From Flammula alnicola (taxonomy: Eukaryota; Basidiomycota; Agaricomycetes; Agaricales; Strophariaceae), in the NCBI GenBank assembly GCA_015499995.1, contig JADNRV010000132.1, forward strand, positions 89,794 through 153,793: a stretch of DNA of 64,000 nt. Direction: 5' to 3'. The notes under the pieces were generated by a model. That model made no database searches. It was not told where the DNA came from and saw nothing but the letters and a program-made list of their open reading frames with translations. The position numbers and the translations under genes were made by a program. The stretch's first letter is position 1. Each line of letters starts with the position of its first letter. This document shows, one piece after another, positions 1-15,226 of this stretch.

Positions 1-311
1 CGAAGAAACATGTCCCCTTTTATTTCGCATCTCGCCGACAGGCCGAGGCCCTGTCTGACGAGGAGGACGAGCTCGCTGAAGAGCCGCTCCACCCAAACGC
101 CACTGACCAGGAGAAGATCGCGTACAAGCGCCGGCAGAATACACTGGCTGCTCGTCGGAGCCGGCGTCGCCGCCTTGCGCAGTTCCAGAAGCTCGAGGAG
201 GACGTTGCCCGGCTAAACAGGGAGAAGGATATCTGGAAGGAGCGCGCATTGATGATGGAGCGGATGCTCTCCACTCATGGGCTTCCTTGCCCCAACTTCT
301 CCGATCGTTAA
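1..311 (+). CDS. bZIP transcription factor, GCN4/CPC1-like, C-terminal part
   Basis: This is the last exon of a gene whose start lies outside the window; the frame is open from base 3 to TAA at 309-311. The encoded tail has a classic bZIP. The basic region carries KRRQNTLAARRSRRRR, with the invariant N-x7-R spacing, followed by a short leucine zipper (FQKLEEDVARL) and about 30 more residues. The NTLAARRSR core is the GCN4/CPC1 signature, so the likely role is a nuclear activator of amino-acid starvation genes that binds TGACTC-type sites as a dimer. An acidic stretch (SDEEDELAEEPL) precedes the basic region. The family call is solid. The GCN4 orthology is inference because the activation domain is not visible. 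Confidence 0.85.
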   Translation, partial: KKHVPFYFASRRQAEALSDEEDELAEEPLHPNATDQEKIAYKRRQNTLAARRSRRRRLAQFQKLEEDVARLNREKDIWKERALMMERMLSTHGLPCPNFSDR

Positions 312-498
312 ACGCGCAGCAGCTTCAGCATTCTGAATCATATCACCACGCCCTCCGGTCCCCGTCCTCGTCCTCGCCTCGCCCCCAAGCTATCGATTCG
401 ATCTGTATTAATATTCTCCAGACGCCTCCGATTACTAGTATCATACATTAAATGGTTTCTATTAATTGTTGTACATGCTTTGCGACGCTTTCTTGATG

Positions 499-561
499 GT
501 GAGTACTCTTATATTTGGTACCCCATGTGTCAAACTAACTGATTGTCTTCCTGTTTACTAG
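499..561 (+). other. possible 3'-UTR intron of the bZIP gene
   Basis: A 63-nt stretch has a GTGAGT donor at 499, a CTAAC branch-like site at 535-539 and a TAG acceptor ending at 561. It lies about 190 nt after the bZIP stop codon. It looks like the introns used throughout the window, so it may be spliced from the 3' untranslated region. No coding frame crosses it. Confidence 0.35.
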
Positions 562-3500
562 ATTCCCCCAACGTTTTGGCTTTCCGTTTTCCGTACGCCT
601 GGGCGGTAACGCGCACGACTAACCGCGCGGACACTCGTACATGTGTCTTATAAATTCGAAATACTGTCGCCCACATCATTCCTACCATTGTTTTTATAGC
701 AATAGCACCCCTTTCCGAATATACCTGTTCCTTTTTTTCGCCTTTTCTTTGTCCCATATTCATATGGACTCCCGAAACCTTTTGCGTTCCGTGGAATTTT
801 TGCCAATATCATTTTTCATATACCCTCACTTTCTTATTTGGTATCCTGTAGATTTAGATGACCAGTGTTGCAAATTTAGTGTTACGCGTCGTGGGTCCTT
901 GTTTCATTGTTATTTCTTTCATTGTACCATTCTTACCACACGGACAAACCAACTCTTTTACTCTTGGCCAATACTCGGACATACCTAAGAGTCATATCAT
1001 CTATGACTTGGGCCAGGCTTAAGATGCTTCTCAATCAATCAAGAGCGTTCACATTCCTAAATTAAGAAGATACTAGTGCACCCCAGTAGCACTAATCTGG
1101 TATCGATATTTAGAGATTCAACAGTTGAGATGTGGAAATGCAGCGTTCTCCAAGGTCTCCGCCCTCCTGAAATGCAATCAACCCGCAGCACAGACCAATT
1201 AATAAAATGGACGCAGCGCTGCGACCACGCAAGCTTTTCTTAACAAGGTGATATACAACGTGTCCACAGCAGTCACCTGGTATTAAGCGCCCACCCAGAC
1301 GCACCATTGGAGCCTTATTTTACTTACTATGCGACTATATATAGACCTGCGATTAGTATCAGATATGCGGAAGAAATTCAATTGGCTCACACATTTACGC
1401 TCCAGAGCTCATCAACAACTTTCACTGCATCATGTCAAATCACGGCGCCATCGAATCCACGTAAGATTACAACGTATCACCCACCAGCTGGCTGGTTCGC
1501 ATATACCCACTCCGAGAGTCTCAGGTAGTGTACTGATATCTGAAAGATAATAATATGTATGCATTCTCTTCTTCTGGTACAGGCGGCAGCTGCGTGTAAC
1601 TTGTACGTTTACCTGTCCGATAGGGGCTTGAGTTGTCGGGCTTCGGTGGGGAATCCACATCCCGAAAATTTGTCAGATCCTGCCGATGACCCACTGTCTA
1701 TCTTTGCTCTGCGCATCGCAACTCGCGAGTAGTTCAGATTCAGATACACTTATAATGCCCAATATGTGAAGACAGCTAAATCCGAGTCACGAGAAGAGTG
1801 ATACCTCAAAATGATCTGTTGATGGCGCATTGCCAGTTAAGAAATCACCCAGTCAAAGTAGTCCAAGCAGTATCCATTAACATTGTGAGATATCCACCTT
1901 CCGTTATATGGCTACATCCACGGCCAATAATGTAAAGCCTTATCGGAACAAAGCACTTAATGGAATGCACACGGCGATGCAGCCCGAGGTGTGGAATGCA
2001 ACTTGGGCAATTAGGCGCCCATACACTGCTGTTTTAACTGAGACCGTTAAAATTTCCTAGATGAAAACCTGTGTCTTAACTGCGGGGAAAAAAAAAGGAA
2101 AACGGCTATCGACATCCTTATAATCGAATTCACTCTTCCGAAGAACGTGAACGTGGCGCGGACTCAGGCCGACGCGGGTAATAGAGGTCGAAATACAAGC
2201 CCATTACGAGATGTCGAAATGCTACTGACAACTACTCGGGCCCCACATAAGTCGAATGAATGAGCAAAAACCATTTTTCACAGTAGATACCGGAGAACAA
2301 AAAAAGGATCCATCATGCTATCCTAGGGCTCTTCCTCGGTCCAGCATATCTCGGGGTAACCCAGCTGCAACGCCTGTTCGACAAGGGTCTACGCCGGCGC
2401 TCCAGGAACTTTTAGTACATGTGTTCAACTGTTAGTCGCAAACAAAACCCTATATTCTGGCTTCTATTGCAAATGTTTATTTGCAGTCTGCTTACCGTAG
2501 GTATTCCAAGTACCCCTGACTCTCGATCGAGGACATTGACAGTGGCAAATGCCCAATAACAATAAAACAGACAAACTAAATTTATGAAGAGGGTAGGAAT
2601 CATTGTCCACTTGGACGACTTCCTCCTGCTTCAGGAACCTGTCAAAAATTTTGCCAAAAATTCAAGAGAACTCACGTATCAATTCACGCCCTAATAGGAA
2701 CATGTAATGGTTTTCCTTGCAATTGTCTTCGGCCATCTGTCATTATACTGCGGTCAATTTGTTTATACTATCTACAATACTAGTCAGGTTCACCTACATG
2801 GATTCCCGAGCCAGACATCCTGTGGTTCAAAATAAGTTATCCGGCATCCGCCTGTCCAACGCACTGCAAATGCGGTAGTATTTTATGTTCTGCCATGACC
2901 TGAAGATAAGAAGACCTTATTTTTTAGGGGAGAAACATAGATGAACAAAATATTTTTTTCACTTCCATGACAAGAACAAGTAAGCGGAGATATGCAGTGC
3001 GCTTGGGAAGCGAGAGTTCCTTCTAAATAGAGATAGCCCAAGCATTATACAGGCATGGGTGGCTCTGTGGGCCCACATGTCCGGTGCCTCTCGGAGTATA
3101 TGTGGCAGAAATTAGCGAAAGCCGAACTTGGCTTTCACTCAGAATATTACTGGCGCTGCTTCGGGGGACGGGCACTGTTTCGTGGAATGTTTAACAAGTT
3201 GTTCCAACCACATTCCGAACCCGCACTGGTGCTTGTAAACTTGTTAAAGCAATGGATTCATTTTAACTCGCGGATACATACTGGAGGAAGAAAACTTCCA
3301 GAACAACATCTAGCATCCATTGTTCCGTTAGGCACTGCTACAGTACAACCAACCACTGCCCGTCTCCATTGAGAAATGTATGGCTTGTAAGCTTGACAGG
3401 CGATCACTGATTGGATGGCACTGTCACGTCGTGGCTGTGTCTCTGCCGCGGCATTCAGCCATAGAACATTGGAACGGTACTGTACATGGTTCACATAAAA

Positions 3501-5509
3501 ATGATATCTGTAATTTAAAAAAATATAACCGCCCCCTGTTATCTTCTTTGAGTTATTTTCAGCAGGATTTAAGCCCATTTATTCTGGTTCATGTACTGGG
3601 GTACAGTAACAAAGCGCGCTTTAAGTTTCAAGTGAATAATGCTCGTCACGTGATCTGATAGGCACATTTAAGAGGCTGTGTGGCGCATGGCTGACAGTGA
3701 CTGCCTTATGCCACAGCCTCAACATAGGACGTTCATTCAGAACCGCAACTATAACCCCTCAACGAGAGTTTGACGCCTGAGAGTTCCTCCCGCTGATGTC
3801 TTATCGCCCGTGGCAAGTGATCCCTTGTCTAAGTTGATTGAGAAACGTAACTCAAGAATCGGACACGGGCAGTGCTCAGGCTGTAGTTCGCCATGCCTTA
3901 GAGTGTTAAACTCGGACACCGGCAGGTTTCCTACATATTCTGGCGAACATGTGTGAACTTAATTATGAGATTGAAAAGCCTTTTCTATTTTAAATTAGAT
4001 GATAGATTCTGTGGTTGAAAGTCGGCATAAGTTGGACAGCTGCAATGATAAATAAATGTATCCCTGCTTTACTAGAGATGCATGTTCGCACACCCATTGG
4101 GGCACCATTAACATCGTGTAAGCCAAACTTATGGATAATCATTAAGTTTAGGTGTTATAGCCTTCTGCGCCCCACGGATATATCAACTGCAACGTGGTGC
4201 ACCATTATGGGTACCCTTTCCATTCTGGGTATTGTGCAAATTATATAGCAGGGCGACAGCTGCCACATGGAAGCTAAAAATATTATGCAAAACATCCCTT
4301 TTAGAAGCTCATGTAGATTTTTAGACATGCAACTGGTGGGATGTTGTGTGTTGGAGTTTTTTCGTGGAACGAGTGGCGGCTCTGCAGAAGGCGAAGGGCT
4401 GGGCATGCTCCACAACAAGTAGGGTCCAAATGCCTATATAAGATACAGGATTCAGAAAATAGGGCATCTCTTGCTTCATTTCAACGCAACCCCAAGATCA
4501 TCCTATGGAGGTGTCCCCGTGCTCCACTCCTGCAACCGAGATAAGTTCCCCCGCATATAGTATATCGCTGTCTCTAATTAAGAACATCTATATGCACATC
4601 CTATGCGTTTATCTAACGGTCAGGTTGGTACAGTGCACCCTATCGGGGTGTTTGAATATACCGCATGATCGACCAGTGACTGTTAAACGGTAAACTTTGA
4701 CTTAGCAAGTAATTGGCGTACGCTCGCGGCCAGATGACCCTTTGGAGCTTTCTGCCATATGTGCGACTATGGGTTAAAAGTGTACCTTCTCCGTTGCATA
4801 ATCAGGTCGAAATAAGAGTACGTAAAAAAACGGAGTCGCAGAGGCCAAATTACCCATCGATTAAGCTGTGCACAGGGTCCAGCTCTCCAGCTCGATGGTC
4901 GGCTAAAACCACTGCGGGTGATAATATGTAGCATGAAGGCACACAAACGTTATACTAAGTGGTTGTGGATGGTCAACTCCGAACCATAACTACTGGAGGC
5001 CTCCCGGTCGCTTTATATATATATATACACGAAGCATCAAAATATGCAGGACATCATCGCAGTCAGTTTTCATGTAATCGCTTCAAATACTCTACTCCAC
5101 GATATGCTAAAATATTCATTGGTCTGCGAAGGAATCGCGTCAACTCCGAATCTCTGAATCGTGCCAAAAATTCCTCCTTGTATGCTGACAAAAACATCTG
5201 AACCTGAAGGGCTAATGCGCAACGAGTTCGAACACGCCAAAAGGGACAAGCTTCCTACATGTGCTTACTTTGGAACTGCACTTGTTCACAATCCAGCAAT
5301 TTTCACGTAGCACATAGAGCTAAAAATATGCAAGCCAAGATGCGCAATTTTTTGATCAGGCTACTATAGAGACAGAACATGAGCGCATGGAGAGAAGAAT
5401 TGTCGACGCTAACTGATAGCCGCTAAGTAACTCGACGCGTCCATGCTTATGTAATTTCTGAGTGTCTTGTGATCGCTCCAAAGAGCACGCGTTCCCTCCT
5501 TCCATTTCG
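562..5509. other. gene-poor intergenic stretch
   Basis: I see no supported gene in about 4.9 kb. Open frames here are short, lack recognisable domains and do not join through plausible introns. The sequence is relatively A/T-rich, with a short TA microsatellite near 5018-5031. The last few hundred bases must hold the aminopeptidase promoter. The stretch could contain decayed transposon sequence, but I recognise none. Confidence 0.5.
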
Positions 5510-7889
<2,380 letters not shown>

Positions 7890-8217
7890 AGGGTGCGGCC
7901 AACTCAACGGATAAGCACGAAAAGAACAGGAACTACATATGCTCCTTTGTCCGCAAACCACTGATAACCCCCTTCGAAGGGAAAAAATGTATAACAGCCA
8001 TCAATGGACATTGATTTGGATACTATCGTCTGATTTTTCTAGCAATCGAATGTTCAAATGCTTATAAACAACATCTCAAGCCATAAAGTCATGCTGGTCA
8101 TAAAAAAAAATCGTCAACGACAATACAAGCTCATAACAAGGTCCAAATAGTCCAGTCTGATCTGATCCAAAATCCAACATAGCCAGTGTAACGTATACTA
8201 AGGGTATCCCTAATAAA
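7890..8217. other. spacer between convergent genes
   Basis: This 328-bp gap separates the stop codons of the aminopeptidase (+) and the Zn2Cys6 gene (-). It must hold both 3' untranslated regions. No further gene is seen. Confidence 0.6.
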
Positions 8218-11200
8218 TTAAAAACCCAACTGCTCGACGAAGCTGTTCCACGACGAATCCAATATGATGGGCGATGGGCCAAAACCTGTGCCCCACCCGC
8301 TCGGAAAGCCACTTTGGAAGCCGCTGGGAAATATCATGCTGGCGCTGCTGCTGCTGTTGCTGCCAATACTATGGCTGAACGTCGACCGGCGGGGCTCGAA
8401 GAAAGGTAACGGTTCCTGTTGGAGTGCCTGGTGGAAATACTGCATTGGCGGCGGCGGCGGCTCTGTACGTGTCGGAGGCTGGTAAGGCGGAAGCAACAGC
8501 CTCGCTGGCTCCGGAGGTGTCTCTCGGACTGGTTGTGGCAGTGGTGGAGACATCGACATGGGCGCGGGCATAGTCATCAGCGATGATGACGATGATGTGT
8601 CGCTAGGATAATCAAAAAAAGACATTGACGGTGCGGAATATGAAGACACGGAGCGCAGGCCGAACTCTCTCAAGTCCTGGGCGAGCGTTGGATGGAGGTT
8701 GTCCGTGTTGTGGAACATGGGTGGATGGCCTTCGGCGATGTCGGAGATGGTCACTGACGTAGCACGTGAGCGCGTTTCGTGTGTTGTGGATGCGGAGGAA
8801 GAGGCAGTGCCAGACGTCGAGGACGAGGAACCATGCTCGTCGAAGGCAAATAGGTGTGTTCTGCCGTTCAGGCGGTCGAGTTCGCCTACAGTGACGGTGG
8901 ACGTGCCTTCGTTGTAATGATGGAAACGTGTATGTGGGAGGCCTATGGCCTCATGTGCTTTTCGGCGAAGGTTTTGAACTGAAGTCTGTTGAAAGGTAGG
9001 TTAGTGGAACAGCCCTGACTTCGATGATGCAGCATGCTATTGAGAAAAGGTGTACGAACCAATAATTTGGCTGCAGAGCGACATGAAGGCGACGATGAAT
9101 CGAATAATGAGGTGAGGTTGTCCAATTCCTCCAGTGCAGCCGATGTCACTTGCGACGTTGGTGCCCGAGTGACGAAAAGGCACAGCACAATCTAAGGAAG
9201 AAGTAAGTTTTACATGAGCACAGAATGAGTGAAGAATATGACTCACTGCAGCGGACAAGCCATGCGACCATGCCAAATTGACCCGAGAGAGAAATTTGGG
9301 TATCACCATCCACGTCATGGCTAGACCGCGGATGAGCCGCCATGCTGAGCGATAGATGGCCACCACCGAAGGAAGATACCGATGTCGCTGAAGGTCAGAG
9401 GGCGTCTCTTGTAAAGCTTGTGCGAAATATCCTCGATGTAGATTTAGAATAGCTATAAGTGAAAATAAGAGGAACCGTTAGCAATTAGAGACCCATTCGT
9501 CTTTCTCATGAACGAGGACGAGGAGCTTTACCTATCTCTTTGGATGAGAGAACTAGCCAGCGGTACATAGCCACGTCGGGTGGCGGAGCTGACAGTTCTT
9601 CCTCCGGTGGTATCCTCCATTGAACAGGAACATGAAAATCCCTGATCTTACGATCGTATTCGAGAAGAGCAGAATATACGGGTTGTTTTGGACCCAAGGC
9701 TGTTTCCATCATAGAGTGCAGGAGTAAAGTGAACTGAACATTCCAGGAATGGACTAATCGAATTCGAAGGACAAGGAATCAGGATTACACAAATGCATGA
9801 CCACAGAAATGACGCACAAGTATTTGCTGGATCAGCATCGGACCCCGATATGTGGTCTAAATGTCGTGGAAGAGCGACGTCGATGTGGGCTCTGGATATA
9901 CCAGGCGGTCTTCCCAGATGCAGACTCTTAAGGTGAATGACTGTCAGCTTCCATGGTGCAGTCCTGCAAAATAGAGTATAAAACGTACTGTCCAAGTATC
10001 TGACACGAATAATCTCCAGAACAATTCACTTCTTCGCTGAGAAGCCTCTTCATGCAGCTTCCAGCGCGTGCTATTCAGGTCTAGTCGAACGGTGGTTTCA
10101 GCAGCTTAATCGCCGACAATCCGACATCCATCTATGGAGTACTCACGCAGACCAACCTGGAGGAAAGGAACGTCAAGAACCACGATTAGCTTGGCGAACA
10201 CAGCAGACGAAGGCGACTAAAAAAGCACCCACACTTTGTCCCAGACGCATAGCATGTCCGATGTGCATCCACGCCGATTCGAGGCCACCCAAATCTGAGT
10301 CGCTCAGGTCGAGGTACTGAGACATGTGAATCTAGAAAGTCAGCATTAGCATTCAGTCATTCAGTCAGTTGACGTTCGATGAGAAATTAACGTGTCCTGT
10401 GCATGTTGTGCACAGGAAACAGGGAAAAAGCAAATCACCACTCACGACTGTTTGGATGGCCGTCAGCGTTGTCTCGTGCACGGGCGGCGAGAAGTGCAGG
10501 GATGTGCGTGACAGGTGGTAATATTCATGTGCTTCGGTTGAGTAGGGCTGCTTATTGGGATTGAACAGCGTGGCCATGGCGAACACTGCGAAAAGCAGCG
10601 ATAAAGAGTGATGATGCTCAAATGCACCATATTGTCTGGGGATCACCATTATACGAAGTAAGCGAGATGTCGTTGCAAGTGTAATAACGATGTCACGTAC
10701 TTTGCCCGGTAAACGACAGCTAGAGTCTCATCTAGCAGTTCTTTTCTTGACATTGGCGAGTACCTGTGTAAAGAAAGGTATCGAGTTTAGATGGGACTTC
10801 GTGCCTCGTCGGAGCTGTGGGAATGATAAAGGTAGTGGAAGACTAACAGGAATTTCCCATATTCGAGGTACAGATCACATAGATGGAGAGCCTCCGAGTG
10901 CGGGGGCAGCAGGTCGAGGACTTCGGAGAGGAGACCATCATCGCGTATTTCGGGGTCAGGGAAGGAGGCTTCCATCATCCTTTTGCTTAATCGCGGCAGA
11001 GCTTGTTTGGATGGCCTCAGGGGTTTGCTCGTAGCCTGAAGTTCAGAGCTATTCAGAAAGAAAGGACGAAGCATAGAATACAGTGCTGGCGTACTTGGGC
11101 TAGATACTGTTCGGAATGCATGAGTAAAACCTCTCGTCGAAGCACGAAGCAGTGGAGGACCCACCTCAGGACGAGCGGTTTTGCCAAGAAATCGCGATTC

Positions 11201-11968
11201 TCCTCGCCGACCGACAACAAGAGTACCTTTTGAGCAACTAAATAAATATAAAGAGAAGGAATAAAATATAATCACGAACCAAATGTGTCTATAACATTGT
11301 GGTCCTCCTCCAGCTTAACTTCTGCGGGATCAGGCGGATGTGTTGTCGGACTAACTCGTGATGTTGACGGCGATTTACTGGATGATGATGTACTGGGGCC
11401 AGAAGATGACCCCTGCTGGATGTTTATCCTCAGAACGCCCGTTTCCAACAGTGGGTGAGGCTGGTCCGAGACAGCTTCTTGCAGCTTCCGAAGGGCGTCC
11501 TCCAATTCGCGATTTCGAGCCGACATTTGGTCGATCCGTTCGTGCAACTGCTCTGTGTTGGCCAGGATTAAGCGGCCGCCCTTACCAGGTGTAAGAACAC
11601 CTGGTATGGATGGGATATTAGGACAGGGTTGAGAGACGTTTAACGAGGAACTCCTGACCATCTGGGCAGATCGATCCACATCCCCGCGACACACACTTTT
11701 CGCATGGAACCTAGTACAGCGGTCGTCAGAAATACACGTGGACAGAACAGCGCCCAGTAGCGATCAAATTATCGGGCGCTGTCTTGAGTGGCGAGTAGCC
11801 TACATTCCGATCGCAGCGAAGCTTTAGTCTCCTACATTCCGCGCAAGAAGTAGGCCTTAATACCCCGTTGATGAGTACAAGCAAGTATGGGGAACATTGG
11901 GTTATGACGCACACGCGACCTGGCTTCTTCTTCTGCTTCTGTTCCTTCTCTTTCCCTCCGGAGCCCAT
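8218..11968 (-). CDS. Zn2Cys6 fungal transcription factor
   Basis: Fifteen exons join in frame to 916 aa: 11968-11913, 11855-11804, 11710-11659, 11600-11280, 11226-10848, 10763-10701, 10635-10446, 10331-10233, 10156-10147, 10080-9989, 9926-9818, 9753-9532, 9452-9247, 9191-9060, 8985-8218. A short basic leader is followed by the binuclear zinc cluster at about residues 22-54 (CAECRRLKLRC, then C-x2-C and a final C) and a linker coiled coil (about 60-90, ANTEQLHERIDQMSARNREL). The middle holds a fungal-specific regulatory domain, recognisable by VGLHLNSTRWKLHEE and LNLHRGYFAQALQE. The C-terminal 250 residues are rich in Ser, Pro and Gly. It is expected to act in the nucleus on CGG-type sites. 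Targets cannot be read from sequence. One exon is only 10 nt. Confidence 0.93.
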
Positions 11969-12954
11969 TCAGGATGCAGTTCGAGCGCAAAATGTGAGAG
12001 ATTGAAGTATTTCAGATTGGCATTCCTAGGGTGGTGGTGGTCAATAGGTCGAAAAGTCTGTAACGTCCACCAACGAGGTCTCTAATAATCTAAAATAGAC
12101 GGGATTGGATCACGTCCGATTCTGTTTTTGTTTCAGCGTCGTCGGGCTGTGTCATGGTCCGGTCCTGACGTTGGCGGCGTGGCATGAGGTGAAGGCTCGG
12201 TTTACGTTTATAACGCGATAGATAAGATAAGATAGAAAATGCTGTGGCTGTGTTATGCCTTGAACATTCAACTTTCGTTCACGATCCATAACATGGCAGT
12301 CAACTTTGGACGATTGAATGTCTGAACTCCATCTACGGCCGTTGCTAAATCTGCCATCTTCGCCTTCTTCAATGAATCGCATTCCCAGGAGGTCGATCTT
12401 GACAGATATAAGTGCTTAGCGCGTACATTTCAAACTCTGCATCATTGACCGCAGTACTTGGGTCAACTTTGACGAGTTCCGCAACCTAGCACTGTGAAAC
12501 GCAGTAAATGTGCTTCGACCTGGCCAGCTTGTTTGGACAGAGCATCTGACGGCCCCCGAAAGCTCTTCGTGGAGGGTTGGCTCTGTCCTTCTCGGTTGGC
12601 TCTGTCGGCGACCGTCTCCCATTCACCACCTTCAACACGCGCACATGAAGAACTTCAGACACGCTCTGGCACTACTAGGTGAACACCGCGTGCGATTCAA
12701 GCCGAATTTTTTTAATCGCCTTAGCTCTACGGCATCTCGAGCTGGCATTCTCTTTAATGATGCCATGCTACTATTCCGAACAGTTTTCCAAACCATCTCC
12801 GTCTATCTACAAAGGATACGATGTCCCAGATGAATTTCGCCTCGCTCTATTGGATCGAAAATACTCCCATCGTTTGATACCCTACTACTTTTCTATTCAT
12901 TTCGCTACTGTCCTTAACGTATAACAAATCATTGTGTAGTATCGATTCTAAATG
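11969..12954. other. intergenic, promoter side of the Zn2Cys6 gene
   Basis: About 1 kb lies between the start codon of the Zn2Cys6 gene and the stop of the next F-box gene, both on the minus strand. Short open frames overlap on both strands but none shows a domain or a credible exon structure. No gene is called. Confidence 0.5.
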
Positions 12955-14706
12955 CTATGGTCCCCAGGAATCAACAAATTGTGCAGCGGAATTCCCATAA
13001 TCTACGCCATCGTCGAAGGAATGGTGGTATCTGTGTTTGTCAAGTTGAAAAATGTGAAACGTCATTCCTTGGGAAATATATGGCCGTAGCTCGCCTGACA
13101 AGACGCAATTTTCGAGTGAATCTTTTTTACTGTAGGGTAATACAGCGACCTTCTTCAACTTCGCGAGCTTCGGAATATTCCCATGTTGCTTCCGCTTGAT
13201 GAATTCCATTAAGCCAGTCGCAGAGAAGTCGGCAAGATACTCGCATATGAATTCCGTAAGCTGGGGACAGAGAGTGACATCGCCGTTGTTTGCACTGAGG
13301 CTTTCGAGGAATTCGTCGTCGATCCTGATGGGAGGAGTGTCTCCGCGACGAGGGCTCGGCCGTGGGTTGACAGCTTGTTTGATGGTCAAGGATATTAAAT
13401 TAGGACATTGTCGAAGGATTTCGAGAAACGCCCCATGATCAAGGTATAGGGAATCGATGACAAGTTTCTGAATGGTTCCCTGCTCAGGCTGGAACAAAGG
13501 GGCGAGGCAAGCGCCGTAATCAATGCTGTTTTCTGTAATATTGTTTTCGATAATGTGCAAACCAATTTGTTTTAGTGCGGGGACCTCGAGTTTTTCTGTG
13601 AAGGGTAGGATGTCGCATTCCATTTTGATTGACAACGTTCGGAGGAGAGGGAGTCGCATCGAATGAACATGAGAAGCGTTTACCCATCCAGCAATGTAGA
13701 TTCGACAATGAGCTAAACATGTGGAAGCCTGTAAAATTTGAGAGGCTATAGACATGGACAACATCATGGAAGAAGTCCAGCCTCCGTGAGGTGCGCCGAG
13801 CTCCAGATGTGTTAGTTGGCTCCAGTTTACGCCCAAAGCCGTCGGGTCCATCAGCACAACCCGTCGAATGGACAACTTCCGAAGGGATGGGGAAGTTAAT
13901 AGTCCGCATTTGGACCAGGTGGAAATGAGTTCTTGAGGTGAAGAATGTATACCACCATATTCGATAGGGTCGAAATCGAGTAACAATAATTCCAAAGATC
14001 GCAAATCTGCAGCCTCGAGGGTTGAAATTCTGGAAAAGGAGCTGGAAGGCCCTTCCAAAACGAGGCTTTTCCATCGGTAAGAAAAAGGAATCATGAATTT
14101 GAGGTAGAGGTCAACGAATGCAGGCGAAGGGAGCTGCTTCCTGTTAGCGACGAAAGAAATGTGAAGAGGGAGGTCGCCTGATCGTTTGAGCCATTCCGAA
14201 GCGGCGGTAGCTCGTAATTCATCCCATTGCTGGGGAAGCGGTTCATCCGAGAGTATGATGGGGTCACTCCACGGATGAAGAGGCTTCGGAATGACATGAA
14301 TGTTGATCGTCGACCAAAGTCTCGGGGTTGAAAAGACGACCTGACGCCACTGGCGGCAGATACACGTGAATATTAGAGGAGCTGTATTTTTGTTCAGAAG
14401 CGCATTACGATCCGTTGGGAGGGTTTGATAGAATATTTCTTGAAGTACATCGTTGGGAAGACGCCGAGGAAGAGTGATGAGGGCTGCACAGGAGGTGAAC
14501 TGGTGGTGTAAATTGTCGTATTTCGATTTTAAAGAGTCGAATTCAGCCTGAAGACGATCCATTTCTGCTTTCATCTTCTCTAGCTGCTTGCAAGGTTCAG
14601 TCAGGAAAGCCTTGATCTGTAGGGCTTCTTCATCGAATGGAATGTAATTGGACTTCAAATGGGAAGAGAAAGGAAAGGAGTCGATCAAAGAAGTATCTTG
14701 TGACAT
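12955..14706 (-). CDS. F-box protein with LRR-like C-terminal region
   Basis: A single uninterrupted exon encodes 583 aa. An N-terminal coiled coil (about residues 35-70, LEKMKAEMDRLQAEFDSLK) leads into an F-box-like motif at about 78-125 (LPRRLPNDVLQEIF, then CRQWRQVVFSTPRLW). The rest is a long region of irregular leucine-rich segments, for example SLRKLSIRR and LTHLELGAP. Agaricomycetes hold hundreds of such proteins. The F-box is expected to bind Skp1 in an SCF ubiquitin ligase while the LRR-like part selects substrate; no substrate can be inferred. Three related genes lie in this window. Confidence 0.85.
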   Translation of the reverse strand: MSQDTSLIDSFPFSSHLKSNYIPFDEEALQIKAFLTEPCKQLEKMKAEMDRLQAEFDSLKSKYDNLHHQFTSCAALITLPRRLPNDVLQEIFYQTLPTDRNALLNKNTAPLIFTCICRQWRQVVFSTPRLWSTINIHVIPKPLHPWSDPIILSDEPLPQQWDELRATAASEWLKRSGDLPLHISFVANRKQLPSPAFVDLYLKFMIPFSYRWKSLVLEGPSSSFSRISTLEAADLRSLELLLLDFDPIEYGGIHSSPQELISTWSKCGLLTSPSLRKLSIRRVVLMDPTALGVNWSQLTHLELGAPHGGWTSSMMLSMSIASQILQASTCLAHCRIYIAGWVNASHVHSMRLPLLRTLSIKMECDILPFTEKLEVPALKQIGLHIIENNITENSIDYGACLAPLFQPEQGTIQKLVIDSLYLDHGAFLEILRQCPNLISLTIKQAVNPRPSPRRGDTPPIRIDDEFLESLSANNGDVTLCPQLTEFICEYLADFSATGLMEFIKRKQHGNIPKLAKLKKVAVLPYSKKDSLENCVLSGELRPYISQGMTFHIFQLDKHRYHHSFDDGVDYGNSAAQFVDSWGP

Positions 14707-15226
14707 CGATGGTATGAAGTGCTGAACGAAAAGATGGCGACACGCTGCAGAGTAGATACATAGTGTATACTAGTGGAATTGTAGTGGAATTCAAAATGTC
14801 ACGGCGCATCGATAAGCGGAGAATGAAATTGTCGCCACAACAAGGTGGATTCCAGAGTCTAGACTCTACTAAGAGTGCGTATTCTTGCGTACCTCAGCAG
14901 ATCCCTGACTCTACTCTCTGCGATGTGCGACAAGTATTAATTGGGACTGCTTATCCCATACACGTCAACTAGGATCAATCGTGGGCGTGGTCGCGCCATT
15001 CCCAAACAGCGCATGGAAGGCATCAAGCTTTCAAGATCCATCGCACCGCGAAGAAAGGCGACGAGAAAGCCGTATAAGCCCAGAGCCAAGTTGATTTCTG
15101 GGATCAACCCGACGTGGGTTGATTAACCTTAACTCGCCTCCGCAATCCCTTCCGGGGACAGAGTGACTTGTTCATGTCGAAATATATGTATACAACGTTT
15201 ATGTGACACCTACACGCCGAAAAATA
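14707..15226. other. intergenic between two F-box genes
   Basis: This 520-bp gap separates two same-strand F-box genes and should contain the promoter of the downstream (12955-14706) gene. Nothing else is recognised. Confidence 0.5.

Noticed and set aside
641..988. 115-codon open frame after the bZIP gene
   Set aside because: Low-complexity, Phe/Tyr/Ser-rich translation of A/T-rich DNA with no domain. It lies in the probable 3' UTR.
3055..3658. Overlapping open frames on both strands
   Set aside because: They overlap antisense and show no domain, intron pattern or coding-like composition.
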